From positions 21,607,955 to 21,671,954 of the forward strand of contig CM040102.1 of NCBI GenBank assembly GCA_022496805.1: a DNA stretch of 64,000 nucleotides. Reading direction: 5' to 3'. Below the pieces are notes generated by a model. It ran no database searches. It had not been told where the DNA came from and saw only the letters and a program-made list of their open reading frames with translations. The position numbers and the translations under genes were made by a program. Source of the stretch: Pohlia nutans. Taxonomy: Eukaryota > Streptophyta > Bryopsida > Bryales > Mniaceae. Shown here piece after piece: positions 19,953 to 29,942 of this stretch (positions within the stretch are counted from its first letter, which is position 1; each line of letters starts with the position of its first letter).

Positions 19953-21678
19953 CTCATCCATGAACTCTGGGCCCATAATTGGATTGGCGATCGCCTGCAT
20001 CTTGCTGAATTTCCCCACCAGATCCCTCTTTAGATTCGATACCGCGTCATCCACAGCATCTCGGTGGCCCCTCACCGTCTGATCCTTCAACGGTGTGTCG
20101 GCCTTGTACAACGCGGATGCCTCCTCCACCTTCGCTGCAATTTGGTCCTGTTCACAACGCAACGTTGCATGATGACTCTTTACCACTCAGCATGACTGCA
20201 ATCAGCTCATTGAGCAATTGAATTTGCGGGACATTCAATACCGCATATAGGAAGCAGATCATCATGTCCCCGGTCAGCGGGTACCACGTCTGGCTCTTCG
20301 CCTTCTTGCTCACGCAGTCCTTATACTTCGCCTCGCTGATGAGGGGCTTGTAGTACTCTACAGTCTAGCTTCCAAATTGGTTTACACGGTCTAGCTCGTG
20401 CCACAAGTTTGTCTTCACGTGCGCGACCTCATTTGCACTGTATTCAAACGAGTAGTTATAAGCTGTAAAGCATTAGCATGTGATCAAACAATTTCTCAGG
20501 GAAAAAAATCCGTCAGGAGTAATGAGAAAAGTGAACTCACGAGTTTATATCGTGCATCGCGGTCTGAATTTGGGACACGCCGTGAGGTGGAATGTCTAGT
20601 ACCACACAGTCGGGGTTTCCACTCTCGCCATACCACCTGTCGTAGTTCTCGTGTTGGGCGGCAATGACTCGTTTCCAAGCTTCAAGTCGATGATTTCCAT
20701 CCCACATGAAGAACATGAAACCACTCACCTGCTTGAGATCGGAGTCTTGATTGAGGAATGACTCAAACTTCTTGTTCTCGGCTTTCCATTCCTCGTTCTA
20801 GGTTTCCGTGATCTCGGGAGATACACTCCTCCTGCTCCCATCAACGTTTGTCAAGCCTACGTAGAAGCACGCGGATCCCTGTCGGTATCCGAACTGAAAC
20901 TCCCGCATCAATCGCTCGATCTCCCTCTCCAACGTTACCCTGACCGCAGGGTTGAAACGATCCTGCACAGCGGAATCTTCAACTTGCTAAATTTCTCAAT
21001 AGGTGTACGGCGCATCAAATTCACACAAGCAAACGAATCCCGTCGGTACTCCCTCTTCATTAGTTCCTCCGCTGCCGGGATGCTCTCGGGGAGCTCCGAT
21101 TCCGACTCCTCGTCGCTCATCGCCTCGCAGTCAGTCTCGTCGCCCTCCTCGCTATCTGATTCGACGTCACGGTCTTCAGCTCCGGCATCGTTCACAGTAT
21201 CCCCAGCGACGCTCCCGGCCGCACCACCTTCCTCATTTGCAGTTCTGCCGACACCTTTGTCATCACTATTGCCTCCGTCATCACCTCCGTCGTCACCCTT
21301 GCCTTCACTGTCTTCGTCGCCTTCTTGCACGAGCTCAAGGTCACTGCGCCCGCCCTCATTACGCGACGTTGCCATGGTCGATGAGATCAAACGCCGACTG
21401 TGCCTGACACCGCCTTCGTTGACCGCACTCTTGCCAAAAGCCACCGCCGCAGGTGCATTCGAGGGTGTCCCGGTCCGCTGCTCGGAGGCCTCCATCGACT
21501 CCCGACCTCCTCGACCGCTTTTTCCGCCTTGATAGCCCTTCGCTGCGACCACCGTCTTCTTTCCTCGACCCTTACCTGAACTCGTGCCCTTCTCCCCGAC
21601 ATCCGCTGCGCTCTCCGAAACCATCTCAGCTCCCTCTTCCACCGACTCTCGAGAATCGTGAACGTGCAAGCTGTCCAT
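19953..21678 (-). pseudogene. Broken multi-exon gene with a ParB/sulfiredoxin-like motif
   Basis: Starts MDSLHVHDSRESVEEGAEM, with a Gly/Lys/Ser-rich then very acidic N-terminus (EGDEDSEGKGDDGG) up to about 20975. A one-base shift leads into a helical segment (FNPAVRVTLEREIERLMREF). About 230 bases on comes FFMWDGNHRLEAWKRVI (about 20640-20720), which matches the G-N-H-R-x-x-A signature of the ParB/sulfiredoxin-like fold. A donor GTGAGT and acceptor TTTACAG (about 20540-20462) bound an intron. Further exons run to FMDE at 19953, where a GTATGT donor follows. Damage: in-frame TAGs at 20798-20800 and 20365-20367 and at least two frameshifts. In bacteria this fold does CTP-dependent DNA binding or nuclease work; here function is unknown. 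Downstream exons may be represented at 52-1331. Confidence 0.55.
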
Positions 21679-21744
21679 CTCCTGCGAGTGACGTTAAGTG
21701 GATCACTCAAACCCTATCCGACGCAACAATCAAATTAAAATGAC

Positions 21745-21830
21745 ACCCAACTTTAACGGCGGCGGCGAACACAAAACGCGGCAGCGAACACACAATGTGG
21801 CGGCGAACACATAACGCGGCGGCGTCCCTC
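21745..21830. repeat. Short GGCGGCGAACAC repeats
   Basis: Three or four copies of GGCGGCGAACACAAAACGC-type units of about 26 bp, in the putative promoter region of the minus-strand gene starting at 21678 and ending at the solo LTR. Confidence 0.75.
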
Positions 21831-21835
21831 GATCC

Positions 21836-22153
21836 TATTGAAGGTTAGATTAGAATGCCAAAGCCTCACACAAACACTTGGAATGCATAGGAAAGAGATA
21901 ATCTTTACTCATGGGCTGCCCCTCTTAAGTAGCACACCCAAGGGAGTCCCCTTGGCAAACCATATGGGACATCAGCCCATACTCCACTCCTAGTACACTA
22001 GGATCAGCCCATATCACTTGGGAGACCCAATTCTCATTACTTCTAACTAGTACCACTTCTCTAGTTGCAAGTCTAGCTCATTCGCATCATCTACTCTAGC
22101 TAATGCGCATGGCTATGAGCAACTTCAGCCCACGCAATCATCCTACTTCAACA
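21836..22153 (-). mobile_element. Solo LTR, 318 bp, with GATCC target duplication
   Basis: On the minus strand the element begins TGTTGAAG and ends CTTCAATA, an inverted terminal pair with one G-to-A-type change at the far end. It is flanked by GATCC at 21831-21835 and 22154-22158. No internal coding sequence remains, so this is an LTR left after recombination between two LTRs. Family not assigned; the 5-bp duplication suits either Ty1/copia or Ty3/gypsy. Confidence 0.75.
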
Positions 22154-22158
22154 GATCC

Positions 22159-22619
22159 CGATGCGCACTCTAAAACGTAGTCCTCGGCGGCGCAGTAGAG
22201 CGAAGTCCGCTGCGGCACTCCACTACAATGCGCTCCACTGCGCACAATCGGCGGCGGCTCTCCAAAACGATGCTCACGATAAGACACAATCCTCTCCGAA
22301 ACTCCGAACGCTCGGTGAACCAATCAGAAATACGGCGGCGGTGCGGGAGCAGATTTGGAGCGGAGAAGCGTTGCGTAATACGAAACCCTAAACGTCTAGA
22401 TGAAGGGCTCAATACGATGCGGGGCCGAATCGGAATGCGCTGAAGACCTTACAGGCTTTCACATATATCGTGATATCAATAAATCACATCAACCACATTT
22501 CTTTGTGAATGCTTCAATACGTACCTGTGTCTCCTCGATCCTGCTTAGGGGTACGGCAATCTCCTCGAAGTCGAGATTTATGCTTGTAGTTGATGTGTGC
22601 AAGTCGCTGATTGGCACTG
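22159..22619. other. GC-rich then mixed stretch without supported gene
   Basis: Begins with CGGCGGCG-rich sequence (22185-22260), with several unconvincing open frames on both strands, and grades into ordinary composition. Nothing recognisable. It might be the distal promoter of the ParB-like gene, displaced by the solo LTR. Confidence 0.3.
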
Positions 22620-23032
22620 CTAATCGAGTTCCTTGCTCTCTGTAAATACTGGCAGCTTTACAAATTCTGTTTCAAGTGACTTTGCTGTGTACCTCATACT
22701 ACCATATCGGGGTTTGCCTCTCTGATCGTCTCTCATTCTAGATCGCTTGATCTGTTTCGCAGAACTGTACACGGCTTTCTTCCTCCGTTTCTTCTTCGGT
22801 ATGTCGGGTGGGTCTTCACCTTGAGTCGGGGAACTGTCTAGCATCCTACACTGCCTCTCACAGATTCAACAATCCGAGAGTTCAGCTGCATGTCCACAGT
22901 CTGGGAGATGTGGCGTAATCTCAACACCTGCTCTCTCGTTAGCACATGTGAAAATACTTTTCTCTTGTGCTCAGTTTTTTTGGTCGGAGGATTGCGGCTG
23001 CTTGCTTTAGAGCAGATTTGAATTACTTGCAT
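22620..23032 (-). CDS. Basic, NLS-bearing open frames divergent from Mutator-like copy A
   Basis: Two overlapping minus-strand frames: 22838-23032 (64 aa, opening MQVIQICSKASSRNPPTKKT) and 22620-22844 (74 aa, containing IPKKKRRKKAVYSS, a likely nuclear localisation signal). A one-base frame change where they overlap would join them. The start lies about 300 bases from the transposase ATG at 23337, in divergent orientation. Mutator-like copy B has a similarly placed divergent frame (34231-34728) that also carries PKKKRRR, so this may be a second gene of the element. Sequence similarity between the two is weak, so I rely on position and composition. Confidence 0.4.
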
Positions 23033-23232
23033 CGTGCCGACGGTGTGCTAAAAATTAGACGACTGTGAATCACTCAGCTCATCGCCAATTTTGCCCTTCT
23101 GGTTGTCAATCGTGATAATATAGACTCTGTTAGTGCTGACAGATTCAAAACGGATCCATAGCCCGAAGTATAGACTCTCTAATTTTGTTGATTGCTGTAA
23201 TTTGTAGTTCCACGGCTCATTACATCGCACCC

Positions 23233-23240
23233 TATATAAT
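23233..23240 (+). promoter_or_regulatory. TATA box of Mutator-like copy A
   Basis: TATATAAT in CACCCTATATAATATTGC, about 100 bases before the ATG at 23337; good plant spacing for transcription of the transposase gene. Confidence 0.6.
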
Positions 23241-23336
23241 ATTGCACTTTCAATGTGCCTTGTATCAACGCCCACCTTCATATATATTTTAGTCACCAAG
23301 TCACCATTTTCCGCTTTGGTTTTCTTCCCCTTTCTC

Positions 23337-26300
23337 ATGGCAGGTCCTTCGTCTTTGATACCCCCGATGGGGATGGCCATCCTTTCTGGCTACGGCATTG
23401 CTACTCTTCTCACAATCCCAGTGACTGATGATGGTTTGGCAATAGTCTCCAGTTTGCATCTCAGCATGAGGTTTCACTTTTCCGAGTCCAGTCTTTACGT
23501 AGAGAAAGAGATATTTGATGACCGTACAACTTCAGATCCTTCTCACACCGTCATTCAGGAGCCATTTGAAACCACTCGTATTAGTAGCGTCTGAAAACTT
23601 GAGGCAGGAAAGTATTGTGCGTACGGCCTGTTTGAATCTCATGTTCCTGGTACAACAGGATACGTTACACCCCGTCAGTCTTCCAATTGCACGATTCAAA
23701 CGCCGCCGCTTCCGAAGGTTAAGATCGAGCCAGGGATGGAGAAGGTGCTCAGCTCTTCGTCTACACAACACCTTCACTCTAGATCGGCCTCTTTCATTGC
23801 TCTCTCCAGCGACTCTTCTGATGTCGATGTGGTTACTGTTCGGATTCCTGGTCAGTCCTCTGTGTCGATGTCTCATTGTGAGCCCTCGTCTGCGGCCTCT
23901 CATCTAGATTCACTAACACCGAGCGAGCCATCTGCACCATCCATTGGGAAGATGGTTGGTGGCAGTATTCTTGAATGCTTAAAGAAATTAAGTGCTCGAC
24001 CCGGGAATAAGAACATTCTTAAGAAGCTCAATTACGAGGTTGTCAAGTCTGTGCGGGTTGACCATCTCCCGCCAGTGTTTGATGGTGATATCTTGTTCGA
24101 GTTCCCTCCAGTTAGTATAGCCACAGCTCACTCATCCGCCAAATCCATGCAAGGCATGGATAAGAGATATGATGGCCACGTGTGGACCAAGACCATGACC
24201 ACTAACATTTCGAATGACATGGGGCTCGCATTTCGATCGTCTTTGTGTGTAGGGCACCTGCGGTGCGCAAACAAGGATTGTGACTATTTGAAGCGTGCCC
24301 ACCGGACGTCTTTGGTTAACGATACGGAGTTCGAAGGCTCTACGTGGAAGCCGTTCTCTGTGGGTCAGCAACCTCCAAAGGACTCCACCTTGGTGTGCAG
24401 AGTGTGCAAAGAGCCCCCCCAGTGTGTGAAGGATAGTTGTGGCAGAATTTTCTACGTGCACGGCGGGGCAAACATGACGAGGGCGTGCATCCACCTCGGA
24501 CACCATCGGCACCCGGTGAAGGTCGAAGACTACCGGGACACGAAGTTGAGAATCAACACGCTCATCGGAGAACAGATTGAGAAGACACCATCGGCTACAA
24601 AAAGTGCAATTGTACTTGAGGCCAGCAAGGAACTCGTAGGTGAGTATCTCTTAGGTGATGAAAATGAACCGCCCAAACTATTCAATCTCGAAGAGCTCCT
24701 TCCTGTTCTTGATAGGTTCAAGGACATGGGCTCTCCCAGCATTAGAAACAAGGTAGTCACCTTTAGATATCTCAGGAGGTACGGTGTTATGGACAGTATC
24801 ACGAAGCTCAGAGGACTTAGTAATTGGGCATTCGTTCAAAAGAACATGTTCCCTGGGCAGGGAGAGGATTCAGATAAGGTCTTTGTTTTTAAGATGTCCG
24901 AGATTGGTCCTGCTAGTGGGGTGGATCTTGTTAAAAGAATGCAGCCCGGTGGTGATCTCGAGAGCATTGGATAATGTTTGATCATGTCAAGCGTGTCAAG
25001 CATTGGACAACCATGGCTTGCCATGTATACAATTCAACGTACTGCCGGGTGATGACCATTGCATGCTGCGACATGCAATCGGAGGATAAGGATGCTCAGG
25101 TTCTCTTCTGGAAGAATTTGAACGCGGTGATGGAGCGACACGACGTCCCACACCCTCAATTCATGGGTTTCATGGCGGATAGTACTCAAGCAAATTGGAA
25201 TGCGGTAAGGACCATCTACGGAAACGGTAATCCTGCTGACCGTATGGAGGACCGAGAGAGGACGTGCTTCTTTCATTGGTCACAATCCTTAGAAAAGCAT
25301 AATAAACAATACATAGCCGAAGAATTTCAAGATCAGCACAAGCGCCTATGTATGCAGTACAGGGACTCCACTACAATGGCTGAGGTGGAGACGAGATACT
25401 TAGCCATCTGCGCCTGGTGGGTGTCTTCCGGAGCTGCTTCCGAAACGTCGTTGAGGAGCCTTGACTTGTGGCTTGCCTTCTGGCACTTTCAATATCGGCA
25501 GTGGGGTGGCTTCATGCAATTGGTAAGTACCTACTGCAATCCTTATTTTTCTATACTATGCACTTGCATTGTCTTAGAAAGCACCTTTTGACACTCCTGG
25601 GGTTGAACTTTGACAGAACCTAGATGAGGACGAACTAGCAGAAATGTCGTCGTGCAACCTTGCAGAGACTGTGCACAACATGTGGCTTCAATCCTTGGGC
25701 AACAAAGGGAACGACCTATACACTGCCACAGTAGACGACTACATTCGAGCATTCATGCAGGTCGTGGCTTATTACCAATTCTTGAAGGGAGATGTTGGTG
25801 GCACCGGCCCGAGTAAAGAGGAGCTCAAATTAAGAAATGCACAGCGTCGGGCCAGAGTCACCGGTGATCCTAGAGTGCTTAGGGACGCCATGTTAGGCAT
25901 GCTAGGTGCTGATGATTTCTGCATCCGCGACCCTCACCTCGAAAGAGAGGAGGTTTTTGGCTCACTCAAGAGAAAGCCAGACGTGCCGCTTGGGGCCGAT
26001 GGTGAGTCGCACAGGCCGGATACAGTAAACTACTCTCACCCGCGCGGTTTGAAAAGAGCTGCTCTGGCTCGAGTTGTGTCACTACCTGTCATCACAGAGG
26101 ACGAAGAGGACGAGGTCGAAGAAGATGCCGCCACAACCGAGGTCGCCCCCGTATAACCCGCTCTAGAAGGAGCTATTCGACGAGTTACATCTGTTCAAGA
26201 GACGAAGGTCGATGAGCGAACCTGGCATATTGCACGGTTGCCAAAAGAATCTTCCAAGGCTTGCTGGGCTCAGAGAGCTGTGACAAAGAAGAAGTGCTCC

Positions 26301-27089
26301 GCGAAGATTGTTCGGAACGCGATGAGCACCCCTGCTCCGACATACACCGATGAATGGCTTAACCTGCGGCTGGGCAAGGAAGTGACAATTCCATTCTTTT
26401 TTTGTTGTGATGATATCGAGCGGTGTGTAAAGGGCACACGACGCAAGTGGGTTACTCACTACTCCCCTACTGAACCGAGGCCGCCCGTTCCCGACGTCTG
26501 GCCTGTGAAATTAGGGACGAACCTCAAGCGGAACAAGATCCGGGCCCTCGAAGCAACATAATTCCAGCTCCCACAGAAGGAGCAAGTATCGCCGAGGAGA
26601 CTATTCTCAAATGCAACTCTTCCACCACATCTTTCCCATGTCCCTGCACCTGAAGACGCCAATCGATATCCTGGAAAGAGGAAGTCCAAGAAAGTTCGTC
26701 GTCAAGCCAATGTACCCACCAACAAGCAATGTCTAAACATTGACTCTGCACGGATTCTGAAAGCTAGAATCCAGAAGGTAACGATGATACCACAACCCGG
26801 ATATGGTTGCATCATTGCTCTAGACTCTGGAACACCACCAAAGGTTACGCAGTATCAGATTACTGTGAGCTCCCTCCCGGAATGCACTTGTCCTGCATTC
26901 AGACAGACGATGGCAAAGTTTGGAAAGAGAGGAGGATCCTTCACTTACTGCAAGCACGTTTACTATATATTTATCAAAGTCTGTAAGCGTGATCCCAATG
27001 CTGACCTTTTCATCCACGCACCAACGTTTAGCTTCAACGAAATCAAGCTCCTCCACGAAAGTGGAATCTTGACTTGTTCCATGGTATAG
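23337..27089 (+). pseudogene. Mutator-like (MULE) SWIM-domain transposase, copy A
   Basis: Two exons (23337-25522 and 25617-27089) around a 94-bp GTAAGT...ACAG intron. Order: a conserved N-terminus (LSMRFHF, SSLYVEK); a Cys/His-rich zinc-binding region at about 24260-24510 (CANKDCDY, CRVCKEPP, CIHLGHHRHP); a MULE-type core with MFDHVKRVKHW, a second Asp in GFMADSTQANWNA and a following CFFHWSQS; and a C-terminal SWIM finger (ECTCPAF...YCKH). Damage relative to copy B: TGA at 23592 where B has TGG; one base lost near 24965; TAA at 26154 where B has TCA; TAA at 26559 where B has GGG. It would mediate cut-and-paste transposition if intact. I found no clear long terminal inverted repeats by eye, so the element ends are unknown. 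Confidence 0.8.
25523..25616 (+). other. Intron of Mutator-like copy A
   Basis: GTAAGT at the left edge and TTTGACAG at the right. Removal joins ...MQL to NLDEDELAE in frame. Copy B has an 88-bp intron at exactly the same codon boundary (31413-31500), which confirms it. Confidence 0.9.
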
Positions 27090-28860
27090 AACTCTAGTTT
27101 TCTAAGCCTATGGTTCTAACTCGTTCATATTTATATGTAGGGGATGCCTCTGGAACTGTGTCATTTTTGTGTCGTCATATCTTCATATGATTCCCAATGA
27201 CTGGGTCCAGTTCAAGCGCTCCAGTCGATATCTATATCTTTAATAAACTCGACTGTATTTGCTACAATTATCCTAGGGTTGTACTGGTCAGCGACCCGGC
27301 GAACCGGTTGCGTACTCCTGCGCCATCGGCTGCGACGGAGTCACCGGTGGTAGCCTCTCGGCGCCGACAGGCTACGCCCGGCTACGCAGCGGCCAAGACC
27401 GTGTCGCCCCGGTCCCCTTTTTCTCTCGCGTCATCCTCTCGCGCAGCGGCCAGTCGTCCGCGATTCGCCATGGCGTCGTTTCATCCACTTTTTGTCCAAA
27501 TCCCGTCCTCATCTCGTCCGCTCCGTTTCTGTGTTGACCACTGCATTTCCAATCGCGAATGTTTCACCAATCCACCAATCCACCAGGGTGACTATTTTTT
27601 GATTATTTTCATAACTGAAAAATACATTGAACATACTCGACTTGCGAATGTATATTAGATTCAACCATATGGCCTATAAGTCCCTCCCTTATCTAGATTG
27701 TAGGAACCCGTGTGCTTAGCCGACTTGTTTTGAATAGAATGTCCTCGCCGAGGCAGCCTTAACACTCTTGGACCAGGTTGAGATTGTAATGTAGCGCCCG
27801 AGTATGTTCCCAGAAGGAGGTTTCCAACCTTCGAGTATGCATAAGGGACCGAGCACGATGTATCGTTCCAATCTTTAGGATGCTCAACTTCCTTCTCTCC
27901 TAATTCTTCTGATTCAAGTCTAGCACTATGCGTTTCTTCGTCAATTCGGCTGTGGCAATCTGCGCTATGCTCATTGAGCTCCATATCCAAGAACGGCTCA
28001 AACGGCCAAGTATCCTCGCTCAAAGAAGCGACGTCGGCATGCCTATCCCGTCTACGTGACACTTTTGCACTTGAGGTCTCCCTTTCTGGTCTCTCCATAT
28101 CGCCTCTCAGTCTATCACTAACCCACTCAAATCATAGAGGACCATACCCTCCGAGTCACCCCATTTATGTGTGAGTGATGAAGTCTTGGCTCAGCCTTGT
28201 CTGACACCTTTTTGTGCTGCGTGGGACCCGTCAATATCATCTCATACTCGTTATCTCATAGCTGTAGCCAGCCAAATATGCTCCATTTCGAGGTGACCCT
28301 AAACCCTAAAAGTTAATCCAAAAACGGTAATAGGTCCGGCGGAAATAGGTCAAAAAAATTCTAAAAATATATAATATTTGAATATTCCACAGAATATTCG
28401 AATTTTCTAAATTTATTTTCTATATTTGGTAAAAAATTTGTATGTTTTTAGACTCTAACCTCTTTTTTCCGCTCTCCGCTCTCCAATTCTCCGCTCTCCA
28501 CTCTCTGCTCTCCGCTCACCGCTCGCACGGTAGCTTCGTTCTGTTTCCTAAACCCTTACCCCTCGAGAGTGGTCTGGACTTGAGACAACAATCAGACCCT
28601 CCCGGTTCTCGAACCAGTTAAGCCATGGAACAATTAACCCCAGGGCAACCATGGCACCGAGGATTGACATGGAAACAACAAATTATTTCTAGAACCCACA
28701 CCCCTGGAATGTGGTCTCAAAACCAACCCCTATCCAACCCTCCTGGTTCTCGAACCAAGCAGACCATGGAACCACGGCAAACAAAACACATGGGCTGTCA
28801 CGAACCTTGGATTTACCACAGAGGTTTTTTGGATTTACCACAGAGGTTGTGAGTTTGGTG
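27090..28860. other. Intergenic stretch with no supported gene
   Basis: Contains an AATAAA at about 27240 that could end copy A transcripts. A GC-rich block at 27290-27480 follows. A 145-codon minus-strand frame (27661-28098) is Arg/Glu-rich and unplaced. A CCCTAAA pair lies at about 28300, then an AT-rich block to 28450 and a pyrimidine-rich CTCTCCG microsatellite at 28470-28530. ACCATGGAACC motifs recur from 28620. The minus-strand frame might be a decayed gene; I cannot support a product. Confidence 0.35.
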
Positions 28861-28879
28861 TGTAAATATTTGTGTGTGG

Positions 28880-29600
28880 GGGGGGGGGGTGCTGCTCATC
28901 CTCGGCCACGAGGATGACCCGCTCGCTGCATCCAAGGGCTGTCACGACCCTTAAATTTACCACAAAGGTCCATTATTGTAAGTCAAGTGTCCGAATACTT
29001 TTGTGTGTGGGGCTGTTCGTGTTCCTCGGCCACGAGGATGACATGCTTGCTTTGTCCATGGGCTCCCACAATCCACGGATTTATCCAGGAGGTTTATTTT
29101 GTATGTCAAGTGTTTAAATAATTCTAGCTGTGTGGGGGCTGCTGGTCGTCCTCGGCTACGAGGACGACATTCTGGCTGCATCCGTGGGACCGTGGGATCC
29201 TTGGATGCTCAGCGGATGAGTCGATTCTGTTCATCCTGTGTTTGAATCAAATTGACTTTGGTGCTTTTTGGGACGTCCTCGGCTACGAGGACGACATTCT
29301 GGCTGCATCCATGGGCCCATGGAAACCTTGGATGTTCCATGGATGAGTCGTTTCTATTCATCCTGTGTTTGAATCAAATTGACTTTGGTGCTTTTTTGGA
29401 CGTCCTCGGCCACGAGGACGACATAACTTACTGGCTGCATCCATGGGCTGTCACGAACCTTGGAAATACCAAGGAGGTTTATAATCCACTAGGGGCTTTT
29501 ACCGCGGGGTTTTTTTTCATGTAAGTCAAGCGTTTGAATATTTTTGAGTTTGGGGGGCTGCTGGTCATCCTCGGCCACGAGCACCAGTCCATCCTAGTCG
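28880..29600 (+). repeat. Diverged cluster of the 128-bp satellite family
   Basis: The hairpin core GTCCTCGGCTACGAGGAC or near variants recurs at about 28897, 29022, 29148, 29275, 29402 and 29565, mostly 125-127 bases apart. It is followed by CTGCATCCATGGGC and later GTTTGAATCAAATTGACTTT. These blocks match the large satellite at 36.3-59.5 kb but are less uniform, with extra CTTGGATTTACC segments. A G12 run lies at about 28879. Confidence 0.85.
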
Positions 29601-29942
29601 TGCATCCATGGAACCCAGGACTTCAAACCAAACAGACCATGGAACCACGGCGAACAAACCGACCAGGGAACCACGGCAATGACTAACCTAAGGCATTGAA
29701 GGATCCGCGGTTGAAAAACATGGAAGCCTGTCCATACATGAGTTCTATAAAGTGGATTGCGCAAAGATTGAGACGCGCATTCAGGCTAAAACAAGCAGAG
29801 GGCACCCGTTTAAAATGCGCGAACTCAAGATTAATATATTACTTTGAGATCAATGATTATCATTAAAACCCGGAGAAAAGGTCCACTTAATATGACTGTT
29901 GATAGTCAAATGTAGACTTTGTCCATATACTAAATAAAATGC

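Noticed and set aside
20935..21678. Forward-strand frames (e.g. 20984-21532) as a Ser/Pro-rich gene
   Set aside because: They are antisense shadows of the acidic, Ser/Gly-rich minus-strand exon, whose frame leads into the ParB-like segment.
27197..27658. 153-codon forward frame as a gene
   Set aside because: It covers a GC-rich low-complexity patch and then AT-rich sequence without domain, promoter or homologue in the window.
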